Source: Balneolaceae bacterium | GTDB lineage: Bacteria > Bacteroidota > Rhodothermia > Balneolales > Balneolaceae | Assembly (NCBI GenBank): GCA_034521495.1 | Contig: JAXHMK010000004.1 | Coordinates: 248,001 to 312,000 of the forward strand | Direction of reading: 5' to 3' | DNA: 64,000 nucleotides | In this document: one piece after another, positions 47,295 to 55,900 of the stretch | How the letters are laid out: each line of letters begins with the position of its first letter | How positions within the stretch are numbered: the stretch's first letter is position 1 | Position numbers and translations under genes: made by a program | Notes under the pieces: model-generated | Seen by the model: the letters and a program-made list of their open reading frames with translations, nothing else | Database searches by the model: none | Told to the model about the DNA's origin: nothing

Positions 47295-47454
47295 ATATCT
47301 GTTTAAAAAATGACTATCTGTTAACTGGCAATTATGACTTGCTGCTATTGGAAAAATTGGTGAAACAGAAATCAAAACCATTTCTGAGTTTTTGGATGAA
47401 TTCAGTAATAAGCACACACCTCAACGAGATAATCTCCTCATCATAACAAGATAT
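47295..47454 (+). pseudogene. Remnant of a second PIN-domain toxin
   Basis: A fragment in two frames reads DICLKNDYLLTGNYDLLLLE, then IGETEIKTISEFLDEFSNKH. This resembles the C-terminal third of COG1569-type PIN toxins (the DxxvTgDxDLL and SPxEFl segments). Its N-terminal part and antitoxin are missing. It lies between the intact DUF5615 gene and cas1. Confidence 0.65.
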
Positions 47455-47458
47455 CAAT

Positions 47459-48076
47459 ATGGTACTTAAGGGCAGACTTGGTCTGGAAACAGCGCGTGTT
47501 CCTCACGCAGACAGGCACGGATTGCTGTGGCTGGAGAGAGGAAGGCTGGCAGTTGAAGATGGAAATCTTGTGTTTACCACCGCCGGCAATGATAAACTGG
47601 ATGCCGGAGCTTATGAGATCCCATTTCAGCAGATATCAAGTTTGTTACTCGGGCCCGGCACGGTAATCAGTCACGATGCTCTTCGGTTACTTGCTCGTCA
47701 GCAAACAGGAGTACTTGCCGTAGGTTCAAAAGGCATACGATTATACGCTTTCAGCATGCCTTTTGGACCAGACCGTTCTGCACTTGCAAGAAAACAGGCT
47801 CTTTTATGGAGTGATGAAAAGACACGGATTGACGTCGTGCGAAAAATGTATGCCTACCGATTCGGTGAACCTCTGCCTGATTATGCCCGTGATATTGCTT
47901 CACTCCGGGGAATTGAAGGGAAACGAATCAAAAAAGTGTATGAACGTCTCGCCCAGCAATATGGGGTTGAATGGAAGGGAAGGAGATTCTGTGCCATGTC
48001 GGGCGCACTAAAAAAATCCGCCCCGGTAATTCAGGGCGGATTCACTCTTAACCCCCCACGAAAAAGCCAAAATTAA
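47459..48076 (+). pseudogene. cas1: Type I-E Cas1, 3'-truncated
   Basis: Cas1 with Cas2 inserts new spacers. The first about 177 residues are good Cas1e: LKGRLGLETARVPHADRHGL, LLGPGTVISHDALRLLARQ and LRGIEGKRIKKVYERLA with the first metal ligand E153. Matching sequence ends at about 47987 (EWKGRRF). The frame then runs 29 codons through the terminator of the opposing stress-protein gene. The last 100 or so residues, with the catalytic His and two Asp, are missing, so it cannot integrate DNA. No cas2 follows. A deletion probably removed the end of cas1, cas2 and the array. Confidence 0.9.
48015..48042 (-). terminator. Rho-independent terminator of the stress-protein gene
   Basis: The stem AATCCGCCC/GGGCGGATT (48015-48023 and 48034-48042) with a 10-base loop is followed on the minus strand by a T-run, the layout of an intrinsic terminator. 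It lies about 60 bp after the universal stress protein stop codon and inside the tail of the truncated cas1 frame. Confidence 0.85.
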
Positions 48077-48102
48077 GGCTATACAAACAGTAAGCATCCC
48101 AT

Positions 48103-48957
48103 CTATGGACTCAGAAAAAGCGGACCTTCGCTTTTTGTAATCATAAAGTGAGTTGTTGAACCAAAGGTTGCTCTCCTGAGTGCCGAAACTGAATGCGCAC
48201 CCATCACAACCAAATCCGGCTTCTTGCTCATCTGTCTCTCGAGTAAGCGTTTCCCTACATCTCCGTGATCCAAAACCACTTTGGTTATATAGCTAAAATG
48301 ATGTTCTTTCAGGAAACTCTCTGCCTGACTCAAAACCACTGATGCTTCACCTGCATCTTCACTGGAATTACTTTTGGGAACATTGACAAGCTCAATGTCC
48401 AGGTCGCTTCCGTATGGTAACAGATGAACAAAAGCCTGCAGAGATCTTGCGGCAGGCGAACTACCGTCGAAGGCAACCATTAACCTTTCCACATCATGAT
48501 AGGTATCCGTTACAACCAGGGTTGGTGCCACACCATTTTTTACAACATTGGCAAGTGTTTTGGTATCCATGTCGGGTTCATTATAGAAAAAATGAGAATC
48601 TCTGCCTACAACCAGCAGATCGTGATATTTCATCTCTTCAACAATCATCTCAAAAGATGCTCCATGCCGGGTTACATTCCGGTGTTTTACATCAGCTTTC
48701 TGAACAGCATTGCTAAATGAGTCTAACAATTCTTTGGCTACTTCTCGGGTTTCCTCGGTCAATTCCTCCCAAATATAGTGTCCATACATCTCCGTTCCGG
48801 AACTGCCAACACCAATCACAGGCTGAATATTGGATGTATCCACAACAGCTAAACCCGTGAGACTGGCATCAAATCTTTTTGCCAAACGAATGGCATAACG
48901 GGTTGCTATGGGTGTATCCTGATCGGGATCGAGTGCTACTACTATTCGTTTAATCAT
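48103..48957 (-). CDS. Universal stress protein, tandem UspA domains
   Basis: This is a 284-residue cytosolic protein with two UspA domains (about 1-148 and 155-282). The first begins MIKRIVVALDPDQDTPIATRYAIRL. The ATP-binding signature G-x2-G-x9-G-(S/T) is clear only in the second (VVMGAHSVSALRRATFGSTTHFMI). Tandem Usp proteins are often linked to membrane stress, redox or osmotic responses. The CheB-like gene lies 67 bp upstream on the same strand and may be co-transcribed. Confidence 0.92.
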   Translation of the reverse strand: MIKRIVVALDPDQDTPIATRYAIRLAKRFDASLTGLAVVDTSNIQPVIGVGSSGTEMYGHYIWEELTEETREVAKELLDSFSNAVQKADVKHRNVTRHGASFEMIVEEMKYHDLLVVGRDSHFFYNEPDMDTKTLANVVKNGVAPTLVVTDTYHDVERLMVAFDGSSPAARSLQAFVHLLPYGSDLDIELVNVPKSNSSEDAGEASVVLSQAESFLKEHHFSYITKVVLDHGDVGKRLLERQMSKKPDLVVMGAHSVSALRRATFGSTTHFMITKSEGPLFLSP

Positions 48958-49024
48958 CGCCTTACCTCCATCTTGTTCTCTTTAATTTTCTCTTCCTCAA
49001 TACTGTGATATCAAATCTTCTCTT

Positions 49025-50203
49025 TTAATGATTGGGGACTTTTGAATGAACAGCGGTTTTTGCAGACTTCTTTGGCCTCATGATCCGTTTTAAGATTTCT
49101 CTGCCCAGTTGATGGCTGTGATATTGTGGAATAGAACTGTCTATGGATTGCACATTCCCCGGCAGATCCCAAATCCTTGAACTTTTTCCACTTTCCAACA
49201 AAACTTCTCCACCGGCCGCCAGAAGTTTCTCCGCTCCGCGAACGCCGTCTTCCCCTCCTCCGGATAAAAACACTCCCAAAACACGGCCCTGATAAAAATT
49301 TACAGCCGATTTCAAAAGAACATCAATTGACGGCCTGAATTTCATCTCCCTGGGGCCTCTGTGCTTATTTATTACCTGTCTTCTGCCTCTGTTTTTTATA
49401 ACTGTATGAAAACCACCGGGAGCCACATATACCTGTCCCGGCAATAAAATACTGTTTTGTTCCGCCTCCCTGACATTAAGCGGAGTTATCAAATCAAGAT
49501 CTGCCGCAAATTCCCTTGTATATATTTTGGGCATATGCTGAACGATAATGACAGGAACCGGAATTTGATCGTTCAGTGAAGAAAGCAGTTCATAGAGTGA
49601 CTGAACGCCCCCCAAACAACCGCTTATAACAATTAACTCAAATGGCCCTTTTTGTGTTGATTTACTTTGTGTGCTTACACTCGAAGTTTGTGAAAGAAAT
49701 ATTTGATTCCCGATACCGGCCCGCATATTTATTTTTGGTAAAGCCTTTATTAAAGGCACTATTCTCTTTCTGAAATGTCTCTCTGCAAGCACAACTCCAT
49801 GGTTATTTTCGGGTATGGTGATATAATCAAGAGCTCCCATTTTTAAACCAAAAAGTGCTGCCTGTGCGCCTTGAGAATTTAAAGGAGTCAACAGTACAAC
49901 CGGAATTTCGGGATGCATGTTGATGATGCTTTTCAGCAGCCAAATTTCTCTTGAATGAACTGAATCCAAGCTCAAAAACAACAAGTCCGGACTCCTTTTT
50001 TCAATTTCCAAAAGCGTAGTATCGTTTTCGGAATTGCCCATTGCGTACAGGTCAGAAATGTTGCGTTCACCCTTCAGAATCCGCGACAGCATTTGTCTAA
50101 CCAAAACACTCGGAGCAACAATCATTACGTTTATATGATGAGAATTGGCTGACATCTTTCCGGATTTTAATGTTTGATTTGTATGTAAAATATCAGCTTC
50201 CAT
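49025..50203 (-). CDS. Orphan CheB-like methylesterase with altered active site
   Basis: The 392-residue protein has an N-terminal receiver-like domain (about 23-140) and a C-terminal CheB methylesterase domain (about 185-385). The receiver lacks its acidic pair (VMIVAPSVLVR instead of VDDS) and the phospho-Asp position is Ser (LLFLSLDS). In the catalytic domain the His (H223, VQHMP) and Asp (D319, GGGEDG) are kept. The nucleophile serine of GASTGG is replaced by Cys196 (ISGCLGG). No cheR, receptor or other chemotaxis gene is near. A role in methyl-accepting signalling is doubtful; it may be a regulatory or divergent thiol enzyme. An internal Met17 is an alternative start. Confidence 0.85.
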   Translation of the reverse strand: MEADILHTNQTLKSGKMSANSHHINVMIVAPSVLVRQMLSRILKGERNISDLYAMGNSENDTTLLEIEKRSPDLLFLSLDSVHSREIWLLKSIINMHPEIPVVLLTPLNSQGAQAALFGLKMGALDYITIPENNHGVVLAERHFRKRIVPLIKALPKINMRAGIGNQIFLSQTSSVSTQSKSTQKGPFELIVISGCLGGVQSLYELLSSLNDQIPVPVIIVQHMPKIYTREFAADLDLITPLNVREAEQNSILLPGQVYVAPGGFHTVIKNRGRRQVINKHRGPREMKFRPSIDVLLKSAVNFYQGRVLGVFLSGGGEDGVRGAEKLLAAGGEVLLESGKSSRIWDLPGNVQSIDSSIPQYHSHQLGREILKRIMRPKKSAKTAVHSKVPNH

Positions 50204-50316
50204 TGAACCTGTCCGTATGCAAACTATTGAATGATTAGTAATCTATAGTTAAGAATCGATGTAGTGTTTTCCACTACACCATAATGCACATGCTTTTACA
50301 ACATGCTGCCGGTTAC

Positions 50317-50457
50317 GTACATGTTTAGCGGTTTGAGTCAAACAACCTGACAGAGCTCCCGACAGGCTTGTCGGGATCCTGTCAGATTTCCCTCGAAAAC
50401 CGATCCACGCGACTCTGGCAGGAGCTATCGCACTCTGCCAGGACGCTAAACAGATAC
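50317..50457. mobile_element. MITE-like element, family A (copy 2)
   Basis: This 141-bp element, reversed relative to 18687-18838, has ends GTACATGTTTAGCG and CGCTAAACAGATAC. A perfect 8-bp direct repeat CCGGTTAC flanks it (50309-50316 and 50458-50465). The right duplication contains the stop codon of the GH94 gene (50462-50464), so the element landed exactly at the gene end without truncating it. Inner stems are GACAGG/CCTGTC and CTGGCAG/CTGCCAG. Confidence 0.92.
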
Positions 50458-50461
50458 CCGG

Positions 50462-52951
50462 TTACTCCTTTTTCATACTCAGTATAATCTCGTGTTGACA
50501 ACCATCTTTATTGAGAGGAATCTTTAACGGTTTCTCTTGCTTTCCAATCGGTTCGCCATTTATCTCTCCGTATAGTTTTCCTGTTTCAACAGACTCCGGA
50601 TTTTTGACAATGATGTGACAAGTAGTCTCATTGTCATCCAGCGTAATAGTTATTTCAAACTCATCCCAATCAGACGGAATTACCGGGTTTAGCTCAATAA
50701 AATCCTTGCCGGGCCGGTATCCTAATATGGATTCCAGGGCTACACGATACATCCAGCCTGCTGATCCGGTATACCAGCTCCAACCCCCGCGGCCGGTCAA
50801 TGGCGGCTCACCATACACATCTGCAGCTACCACATATGGTTCAACTTTGTAGTTCTCTGCGGCATCCCGGTCCAAAGCATGATTTATTGGATTGATCATT
50901 GAAAAATAGCGCATCGCTTCATCCCCCCGGTCACTTTCTGCAAATGCCCGAACCACCCATAGAGCACCATGTGTATATTGTCCGCCATTTTCACGAACAC
51001 CGGGTATATAACCTTTAATGTATCCCGGATCTTTTTCTGTCCTGTCAAACGGTGGTGTCAGCAGTTTTATAATTCCATCTTTTTCTGATATGAGATGTTC
51101 TTTTATAGCTTTCAACACCTGTACTCTCCTTTCCCTGGAAGCCACACCCGACAGGATAGACCACGCCTGGGAAATCGCATCTATGGAACACTCCTTATTT
51201 TGGGCTGATCCAAGCGGCGAACCGTCATCATAAAACGCACGCAAATACCAGTCTCCGTCCCAGCCGGTGGTATTCAAATTCTTCTTCAGTTTTGCGGCCT
51301 CGTCACGGTATCTCATCGCCCGATCCGGATCATCCATTTTTTTACAGATCTCTTCAAAATCGACCAATATTTTGTAGAGGAAGAACCCAAGCCAAACACT
51401 TTCACCTTCTCCTTTTTCCCCGACAAGATTCATCCCGTCATTCCAGTCTCCGGTACCTATCAGCGGTAGTTCATGTTTGCCAAATTTCAGTGATATTTCT
51501 ATCGCTTTACAACAGTGTTCATACAATGATTCTTTAGTACGTGATATTTCCGGCTGCAGGTATGCTTCATGTTCATGTTCCTCAAGTGCTCTTGCCTGAA
51601 TGTATGGTATCTGCTCGTCCAGGAGAGGCCAATCATCCGTAATTTTCAGGTAATAATGAGTCACAAATGGCAGCCACAGCCGATCGTCTGTAATTTTTGT
51701 ACGCACTCCGCGCCCTGTGGGCGGATGCCACCAATGTAAAACATCGCCTTGCGGAAACTGGTGTTTTGCATGAAGTAAGATCTGATCACGAACCATCTTC
51801 TCATCCACAAAAAGAGCTGCCATTGAATCCTGGAGCTGATCCCTGAAACCATACGCTCCTCCTGCCTGGTAATATGCCGTTCGTGCCCACATCCTGCTCG
51901 ATAGATTCTGATACATCAGCCATCCATTCACTAAAAGATCCAGTGATTTGTCCGGCGTTTTTACTTGAATACGAGATAGTTTCGAGGACCAATATTGCTG
52001 AATATTTTTAAACTCTTCACCCGCATTTTTTGGTTTTCTAAATCTGTTTACCAGTTTAACTGCAGCTTTGCGACTTGTTGTCTCTCCATCCAAAAAAACC
52101 AGTTCAGCAGTTTCTCCGGGATCAATAGTTACAACCTTTTGAAGAGCGATGCACGGGTCTTCACCTTCAACCATTTTATTCTTTAATGAATTATAAAATT
52201 TTAGAGCAACCGGCGAACTGAGGTCACGATTTCTCCCAATAAACTCCTCGCGGCTTGTTGTATAGAAAAACGAATCCTTACCTGCCCCTGGCCCCATTGA
52301 AGCAAACATCACCCGGTCGGAGAATTCATTGTTATAATGATTTTGCAAAAGCAAGATCTGTTCATCATCCACAAGATCGGGAATTACAAATCTCGAAGAA
52401 CTTGCCCGATCTACTCCAAGCACTGTTTCCAAATAATGAAATACAGACAATCTGCGTGTTTCATTACCCAAATTGGTAAGCGTGAGCTTTGAAATTTTCA
52501 CCGGATCATCTTTCGCAACAAATTGCAGCAACTCTTGTTTGATCTCTGCCGAACTGTGCCCGAACCGTGTATATCCAAATCCGTGTGAAACGGTATATAT
52601 TCCGTTACCGGGAACGGGGCCGGGTGTGGGCGACCAGTACTCTTTTCGGTCTTCATCGCGGATGTAAAATGCTTCGGAATGGGGATCTTTCACCGGGTCA
52701 TTCGACCATGTGGTCAATTTATTCTCCCTGCTATTTTCACTCCATGTATAACCGGCACCCCGTTCGGTTGTCATAAATCCAAAATCCCGGTTGGAAATAA
52801 CATTTATCCATGGTGAGGGTGGTAATAAAAGCTCACCTGTTTCACGATCTCGTTTAACAATAATTCGATATTCATCTCCATCCTCCGAAAAACCACCATA
52901 ACCGTTAAAGAACTGAAGCCCTTTGCTTTCGCCTTCAACTTGATCAGCCAT
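50462..52951 (-). CDS. Cyclic beta-1,2-glucan synthase, C-terminal half (GH94)
   Basis: This 829-residue protein carries the GH94 beta-sandwich and (alpha/alpha)6 catalytic domain that, in NdvB/Cgs proteins, trims and cyclises the glucan. Key segments are WSPTPGPVPGNGIYTVSHGF, GGAYGFRDQLQDSMAAL, LLHAKHQFPQGDVLHWWHPP and TGDWNDGMNLVGEKGEGESV, whose Asp is the expected acid/base. The C-terminal region has GGWSWYTGSAGWMYRV. The start at 52951 (MADQVEGESKG) overlaps the preceding gene's stop by 8 bp (ATGGCTGA), implying coupled translation. Together the two genes equal one canonical synthase of about 2,900 residues. The longer in-frame ORF to 53053 is not used. Confidence 0.92.
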   Translation of the reverse strand: MADQVEGESKGLQFFNGYGGFSEDGDEYRIIVKRDRETGELLLPPSPWINVISNRDFGFMTTERGAGYTWSENSRENKLTTWSNDPVKDPHSEAFYIRDEDRKEYWSPTPGPVPGNGIYTVSHGFGYTRFGHSSAEIKQELLQFVAKDDPVKISKLTLTNLGNETRRLSVFHYLETVLGVDRASSSRFVIPDLVDDEQILLLQNHYNNEFSDRVMFASMGPGAGKDSFFYTTSREEFIGRNRDLSSPVALKFYNSLKNKMVEGEDPCIALQKVVTIDPGETAELVFLDGETTSRKAAVKLVNRFRKPKNAGEEFKNIQQYWSSKLSRIQVKTPDKSLDLLVNGWLMYQNLSSRMWARTAYYQAGGAYGFRDQLQDSMAALFVDEKMVRDQILLHAKHQFPQGDVLHWWHPPTGRGVRTKITDDRLWLPFVTHYYLKITDDWPLLDEQIPYIQARALEEHEHEAYLQPEISRTKESLYEHCCKAIEISLKFGKHELPLIGTGDWNDGMNLVGEKGEGESVWLGFFLYKILVDFEEICKKMDDPDRAMRYRDEAAKLKKNLNTTGWDGDWYLRAFYDDGSPLGSAQNKECSIDAISQAWSILSGVASRERRVQVLKAIKEHLISEKDGIIKLLTPPFDRTEKDPGYIKGYIPGVRENGGQYTHGALWVVRAFAESDRGDEAMRYFSMINPINHALDRDAAENYKVEPYVVAADVYGEPPLTGRGGWSWYTGSAGWMYRVALESILGYRPGKDFIELNPVIPSDWDEFEITITLDDNETTCHIIVKNPESVETGKLYGEINGEPIGKQEKPLKIPLNKDGCQHEIILSMKKE

Positions 52952-55900
52952 TGCGTTCTCCAGTGTTAAACTGAGAGGGCTTATATGGCGCTGTATTCTG
53001 ATCATGATTCCAAGATTGAACGTCCATATCACTTCCTTTCTGTGGTAAATCATGCAGTTTATTATTCAGTATAACATGAGCTACACTCAATAGAAGCGTA
53101 AGGTCGGCCGAAGGAATCTGGTCGGTTCGGCGGAAGAAAATACCTCCCCGTTTATTTATCATATCCCGTGCCATCGAGGATTCACAGGCTGTTTGAATAG
53201 CTTCCTGAACTTCGTCGGCATAACTTGGCGGATGGTCATTTAAAAAGAGCATTTCAGTGTCCAGCCCCTTCATTCTCCAGAATGTATGTGCCTTCAGGAG
53301 AAGCCGAACATGTTTTATCTGATCGGTCTCATCAAGCCTGAAAATGACCAATGGCAGATCTCCGGAAATTCCGTAAGCCCACAAATCCTGCTGTTTTTTC
53401 CGGTTCTCTTTTAACGTGTTAAAATTTATCCGCAGTTGTTCATCGGCATATAACAGAAACGATTTTAGTTTTTGAAAATAGTGTGCTTGCCTGGCATTGA
53501 GCCCAATATGATTTAACTCAACAAGGCTGTAGACGGAAGCCATATCTATCGCTCTATTCACAGCATATTGATTGTCGTACATATCGGCAAGCTGAACGGC
53601 ATCTTCGCGGCTTTCAGCATATCCCAACCCAAATGTACATTCAACTTTCTCTCCGGATTTAATTACAAATGATTTGCGAAGGCTTACAATCGGGTCTGAA
53701 ATATTTCCAAGTGTTCCATGTAGCGTTCCATTTTCGTCCATGGCAGCCGGATGGCTCAACGATCTTCCTCTTCCAAGAAAAACGGCCCGATCTGTTTCAT
53801 ACTGCAATGGTTCGGAGTCGTCGGAATACAAAGTTGCAAAACTGTGTACCATCCATTTTTCGCTTTCTTTGTCACTTCTGGGGCGTCGTTTAACAATCAG
53901 CGAATGTTCTTCCGGCAGAAAGTCCGTTTGAATAAATAACTTGGAAAATGCAGGATGAGATTTATGATGTTCATAATCATTTAAAACAACTTCGGCGTAG
54001 CTGGTCAGTTCAATTTTTCTTGGTTCTTGAGAATAATTGGTTAGTGTAATCTTTCGCAGCTCAATAGGATCATCCGGGGCTACGCTGATCTCCGTTGTCG
54101 TTTCGATCCAGTTATCCACTCTTGATGTTACCAACTTCCCATTGTGAAACCAGGTGTCGTAACGATCCGGTTTTACTCTCACGGGCTGGTGCATGGCCGA
54201 CCAAAACTTGCCGGTTTCCAAATCTTTCACATAAACAAACACGCCCAGCGGATCTTCCGTAGGATCTGAAATCCAATTATTCAGAGAGATACCGTTCTTT
54301 TTAGCCATCCCCGTACCGGCATGAGTTACAAATGTTGAGAAACTGCCATTGGAGAGCAGTTGCAATCTTGGCGGACTCTGATCCAGCTCTTCAATTCCTG
54401 CATGCTCCACAATATCCTGTACAGATTCTCTTTCTCCGGGCTCCAGTTCAACATCAATTGGGTGCGGTTCTTTAATGGGCACTCCCCTGGGTATTTTCTC
54501 CTGCAAAATAAGTTCACAAGACCTGATGTAGGCATCTGAATGGAAATAACGGTTCACAGACCAGTTATTTAACAGATTTTCTATGGCCAGCAAGCTCATC
54601 CCTTGATGATGCACCATATATGTTTTAACCACATTGTAAGCCTGACCCTCCTGAAGATGAGAAGTGGTGAAATCTACAGCATCGTAAAAACCAAACAAGC
54701 CTTTTGCCCCGATTTTTTCGAGTTCCTGCAAGTTCTTAAAAGATGCTTTTGGGTCTATCATCATTGCCAAAACGGAAGCGTAAGGTGCAACTACGTATGC
54801 ATCGGCTAATCCACGTTTTAGCCCGAGTCCCGGAGCTCCAAACGCCCTGTATTGATAATGCATATCCAGGTTCAGAAAACTGTAAGCACTTTCGGAAAAT
54901 CCCCAGGGGCGGCCTCTTTTATTTCCATATTCCCGCTGCCACTCTATCACATTGTGGTAGGTGTGTGAAATCAATGTTTCGGGATAGGAGCGCATGAAGA
55001 GCAATGGCATTAAATATTCAAACATAGTGCCACCCCAGGAAAGTAAAATTTCCTGCTGATTCAGACTCGTCAGCCGGCGGCTCAACCTGAACCAATGCTT
55101 CACCGGAATATCTGCTTTTGCTATTGCAATGTACGATGCAATTCGTGCTTCACTTGCCAGCAGATCATAAGTCGCTTTATCTGGCTGGGCTTTCTCCACA
55201 TTATACCCTACATAAAACAATCCTCTTTTTTTCTGATAGAGAAATGAGAAATCCATATTATGAACGAATCTCTCACTACTTGAAATGATCTCTCCGGCCT
55301 GTTTTTGCCATCGTTTTACAAGAGTTTTCTTTTTCGGTTCATTTCCAAGATGCTTGATCTTTTTACTGAGCTCAGAAGGCGAGAATTGATTTAAATTCGG
55401 CAGATCTACCTTCAAAAGTCCCCTGTACTCTTCGATAATTTTCTCCATTTGCCGGAGAGGGCTCTCCATCCAGAATATCAGGTCATTCAAAACTTTGTCG
55501 CCCAAACGATTTCGTAACGACATCAAATCGATAGAGCACATTTCTTTGGCATACTTCTTACATTCCTTTACCAGTTCATAGGATTCAGCAAGGGATAAAT
55601 CTTCACCATTAGCAAGCATCTTCAGGATCTCTGACGTGTGCTCATTTACGTTCTCATGACAATCCTCAGGCAGAATTCCCTTTTCCCAATATTCATTTAG
55701 AATTTCCCGCACCGTACGGATTGTGATCTGTAATCCCTCGAGATATTTTTTATTAAAGCCGGGAGTTGTCATTGACTCTTTAATCGCTTCCTTCACGACT
55801 ATTAAACACGCGGCAAGATTCCCTGAATCTACGGTAGATATATATTTTGGACTTAGTATCTCTCCAAGTTTTGTATCGTACCAATTGTAAAAGTTCCCCC

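Noticed and set aside
46625-48102. CRISPR array expected near cas1
   Set aside because: No set of regularly spaced direct repeats of about 28-29 bp exists here or at 38.1-38.4 kb. The only structure is a terminator hairpin.
48422-48720. Plus-strand ORFs within the universal stress protein gene
   Set aside because: They are antisense shadows of a well-conserved tandem UspA gene.
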